From Luscinia megarhynchos (lineage: Eukaryota > Chordata > Aves > Passeriformes > Turdidae), in contig JAPFBE010000002.1 in the NCBI GenBank assembly GCA_034336665.1, positions 7,176,146 to 7,240,145 of the forward strand: DNA of 64,000 nt, in the 5' to 3' direction. Under the pieces are notes generated by a model that did no database searches, had not been told where the DNA came from, and worked only from the letters and a program-made list of their open reading frames with translations. The position numbers were made by a program, and so were the translations under genes. Shown here piece by piece: positions 62,601 to 64,000 of this stretch. The stretch's first letter is position 1, and each line of letters begins with the position of its first letter.

Positions 62601-64000
62601 TTAAGTCAAATTACTACCTTGTTGTTTTTATGTATTTTTGTATTTGCTTTCTTGCAAAGGTTGGAAAACATAATGAATTAACTACCTCAGCTTGTTAGTA
62701 AAAGTGTTGTGATAGAATAGAATAGATGATGACATAGAAGAGCTTCACACAAGCAGAGAAGATAGTCTTAATACAAAAGTATATTCTCCACTCTTCAAGC
62801 CATTGATTATGTATTCTTCCAAAAAGAAAACCAGTGCTCATTATATTTGTGTATGTTTTTGGTTTTGAACTGAAAGAGAAATTATTTCCTTTGTGTATCC
62901 AGCAAGGGATACACAAGGGCAAGGGAAACACCACTAGACTTGCCAGCCAAGGAGCTAATTTTCTAGGATCACCAAGAAGATTTTTGATATGAGAGTTCCT
63001 ACTAAATTAACCAGGGTATTTCCTGAAGCTGTTCATAAATTAATGATGTGTCCAGGATTATTCTGGTGCTGACTTTATGGAACTGGACCAGATCATTGAC
63101 TTCTGGTTTATTTTATTTTCATTGAAGGTAAATACAATTGTGAGAAATTAACAGCTGGAAAGCCAAATGTGTCTATTTGAACTGGATTATCCTCTTCCCT
63201 CCTCTTGGAAGGGACCAAGCAGAGCCTTGGGTGAATCAATACCAAGAATATAAAAAAACCATGACTGAGATAAGAATCTTGTTGGAAAGTAAGATGCAAG
63301 ATAGTCTCTTCAGAAAGAGTTTGCAGTCTAGGCAAAGCATGTAACTGTGGATGTCTAAGTCTAGTAATTACTGTTTTAGTAATTGCTATTAATAGAATAT
63401 ATCAAAATTACCATGTTCCCTTACTCCTGCATTTAATGGAGAGAGAGGCATAGAAGCAGCTCTGAAGAAGCACTTGCCAGTCTCCACTGATAATACAGAA
63501 ATCACCTAGTTTCCCTGATTTTCCCTAGGCTTCTAAACTTAGCTATTGAGAATTACTTACAGAGAGTGAAAAATGGGTTATACTTCATCTTGTGACTCCT
63601 GTCCCCATCAGCCTTAAATGGGCCAGTTAGCCCAGGCCAGTAGTTCCTGGTCCAACCCTTCCCATCACTTCTCTTTAGGGAGCAAAATAAAAAGTCCTTC
63701 TCTTGCAAGGACGAAGAGAAGTCCTCCAGTTGTCCTGTTATGTTTGGCATATTCACTTCACACTTCTGTCTTCTTTCTGCAGAGGTGAGACCTGCATTGT
63801 GCCTTTATGATAGCTGGATATCAGTAAGATTTTAAAAAGCAAAGAAAAACTGAATGAATTAATGGCAGAATTTAAGAGAATTCCTTTTACAGGTTGCCTT
63901 TTAAGTTGACAGCTGCCGGAGCATGGGACTCTAGAAACACTTGTCATGTTCATTAGGGAAATCTGTGTGGAATAAACACTGACCTCTTCTTGTGAATGTT
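59649..64000 (+). other. ITGA9: Intron after exon H, 5' part
   Basis: Donor GTGAGT is at 59649. The acceptor and next exon are not in the window. An ATTT-type simple stretch lies at about 60260-60292. The rest is AT-rich unique-looking sequence. I see no CR1 3' end or LTR here, and the short open frames have no motif. Confidence 0.85.
60260..60292. repeat. ATTT-type simple repeat
   Basis: A short run of ATTT/ATTTA units with one G interruption. It is a low-complexity tract. Confidence 0.8.

Larger units (their letters stand above)
1..64000 (+). other. ITGA9: Integrin alpha-9 gene body, partial (internal exons and introns)
   Basis: The eight exons listed separately all lie on the + strand, use GT-AG introns and join in a single frame without a stop codon (156+77+151+87+80+90+109+108 = 858 nt). 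Intron phases are mutually consistent: 0, 2, 0, 0, 2, 2, 0, 0 after exons A to H. The joined peptide follows the integrin alpha thigh/calf-1/calf-2 layout and matches what I know of ITGA9 almost residue for residue in its blocks. The protein is a type I membrane receptor subunit. In mammals, alpha9-beta1 binds tenascin-C, osteopontin, VCAM-1 and the EIIIA segment of fibronectin. The sequence shows neither the start nor the end of the gene, so promoter, 5' UTR and 3' UTR are outside. The alternative is the close paralogue ITGA4, which I consider much less likely from the calf-1 wording. Confidence 0.93.

Noticed and set aside
59650..64000. Search for the next ITGA9 exon (expected to begin VGQ-like and contain a cysteine-rich segment)
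   Set aside because: No open segment with acceptor and matching wording was found, so it must lie beyond the window.
1..64000. CRISPR arrays, bacterial operons, tRNA or rRNA genes
   Set aside because: No regularly spaced repeats, cloverleaf sequences or rRNA wording were seen, and the sequence is clearly vertebrate intronic DNA.

Overview
The window is intronic DNA from a vertebrate genome, and its only recognisable host gene is on the + strand. Eight short open segments, all bounded by AG/GT splice sites, join in one uninterrupted frame (858 nt, 286 codons). Together they read as the end of the thigh domain, all of calf-1 and the start of calf-2 of an integrin alpha chain. The closest match I recognise is integrin alpha-9 (ITGA9), the partner of integrin beta-1. 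The organism is most likely a bird, probably of the Neoaves. The reasons are several CR1-type LINE fragments, including 3' ends and reverse transcriptase remnants, LTR-type repeats whose wording I recognise from bird genomes, and introns that look short for this locus. The species cannot be named from the sequence.

Layout: 1-5787 is the end of an intron. Exon A is at 5788-5943, B at 14742-14818, C at 29697-29847, D at 48754-48840, E at 50156-50235, F at 53353-53442, G at 56120-56228 and H at 59541-59648. From 59649 to the window edge is the next intron. The upstream exons (beta-propeller and most of the thigh) and the downstream exons (rest of calf-2, transmembrane segment, tail) lie outside. 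Introns A-B, B-C and C-D are about 8.8, 14.9 and 18.9 kb. The next four are only about 1.3, 3.1, 2.7 and 3.3 kb, so exons D to H form a compact cluster.

The introns carry old transposon debris. A rearranged minus-strand CR1 lies at about 8180-9060. CR1 3' ends lie near 32365, 35690, 40440 (internally deleted) and 46250 (minus strand). A roughly 1 kb LTR lies at about 38509-39504. Two diverged copies of another LTR-like repeat lie at about 12955-13480 and 34135-34590, and a further LTR-like fragment lies at about 17190-17460. There are also simple repeats, a few short tandem duplications and one 13-bp hairpin.

I found no CRISPR array, operon, tRNA, rRNA or nested protein-coding gene that I can support, and no clear new biological system. 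The most unusual items are the scrambled CR1 at 8.2-9.1 kb, the long open frame inside the 38.5-39.5 kb LTR, and a possible extra cysteine in exon F.
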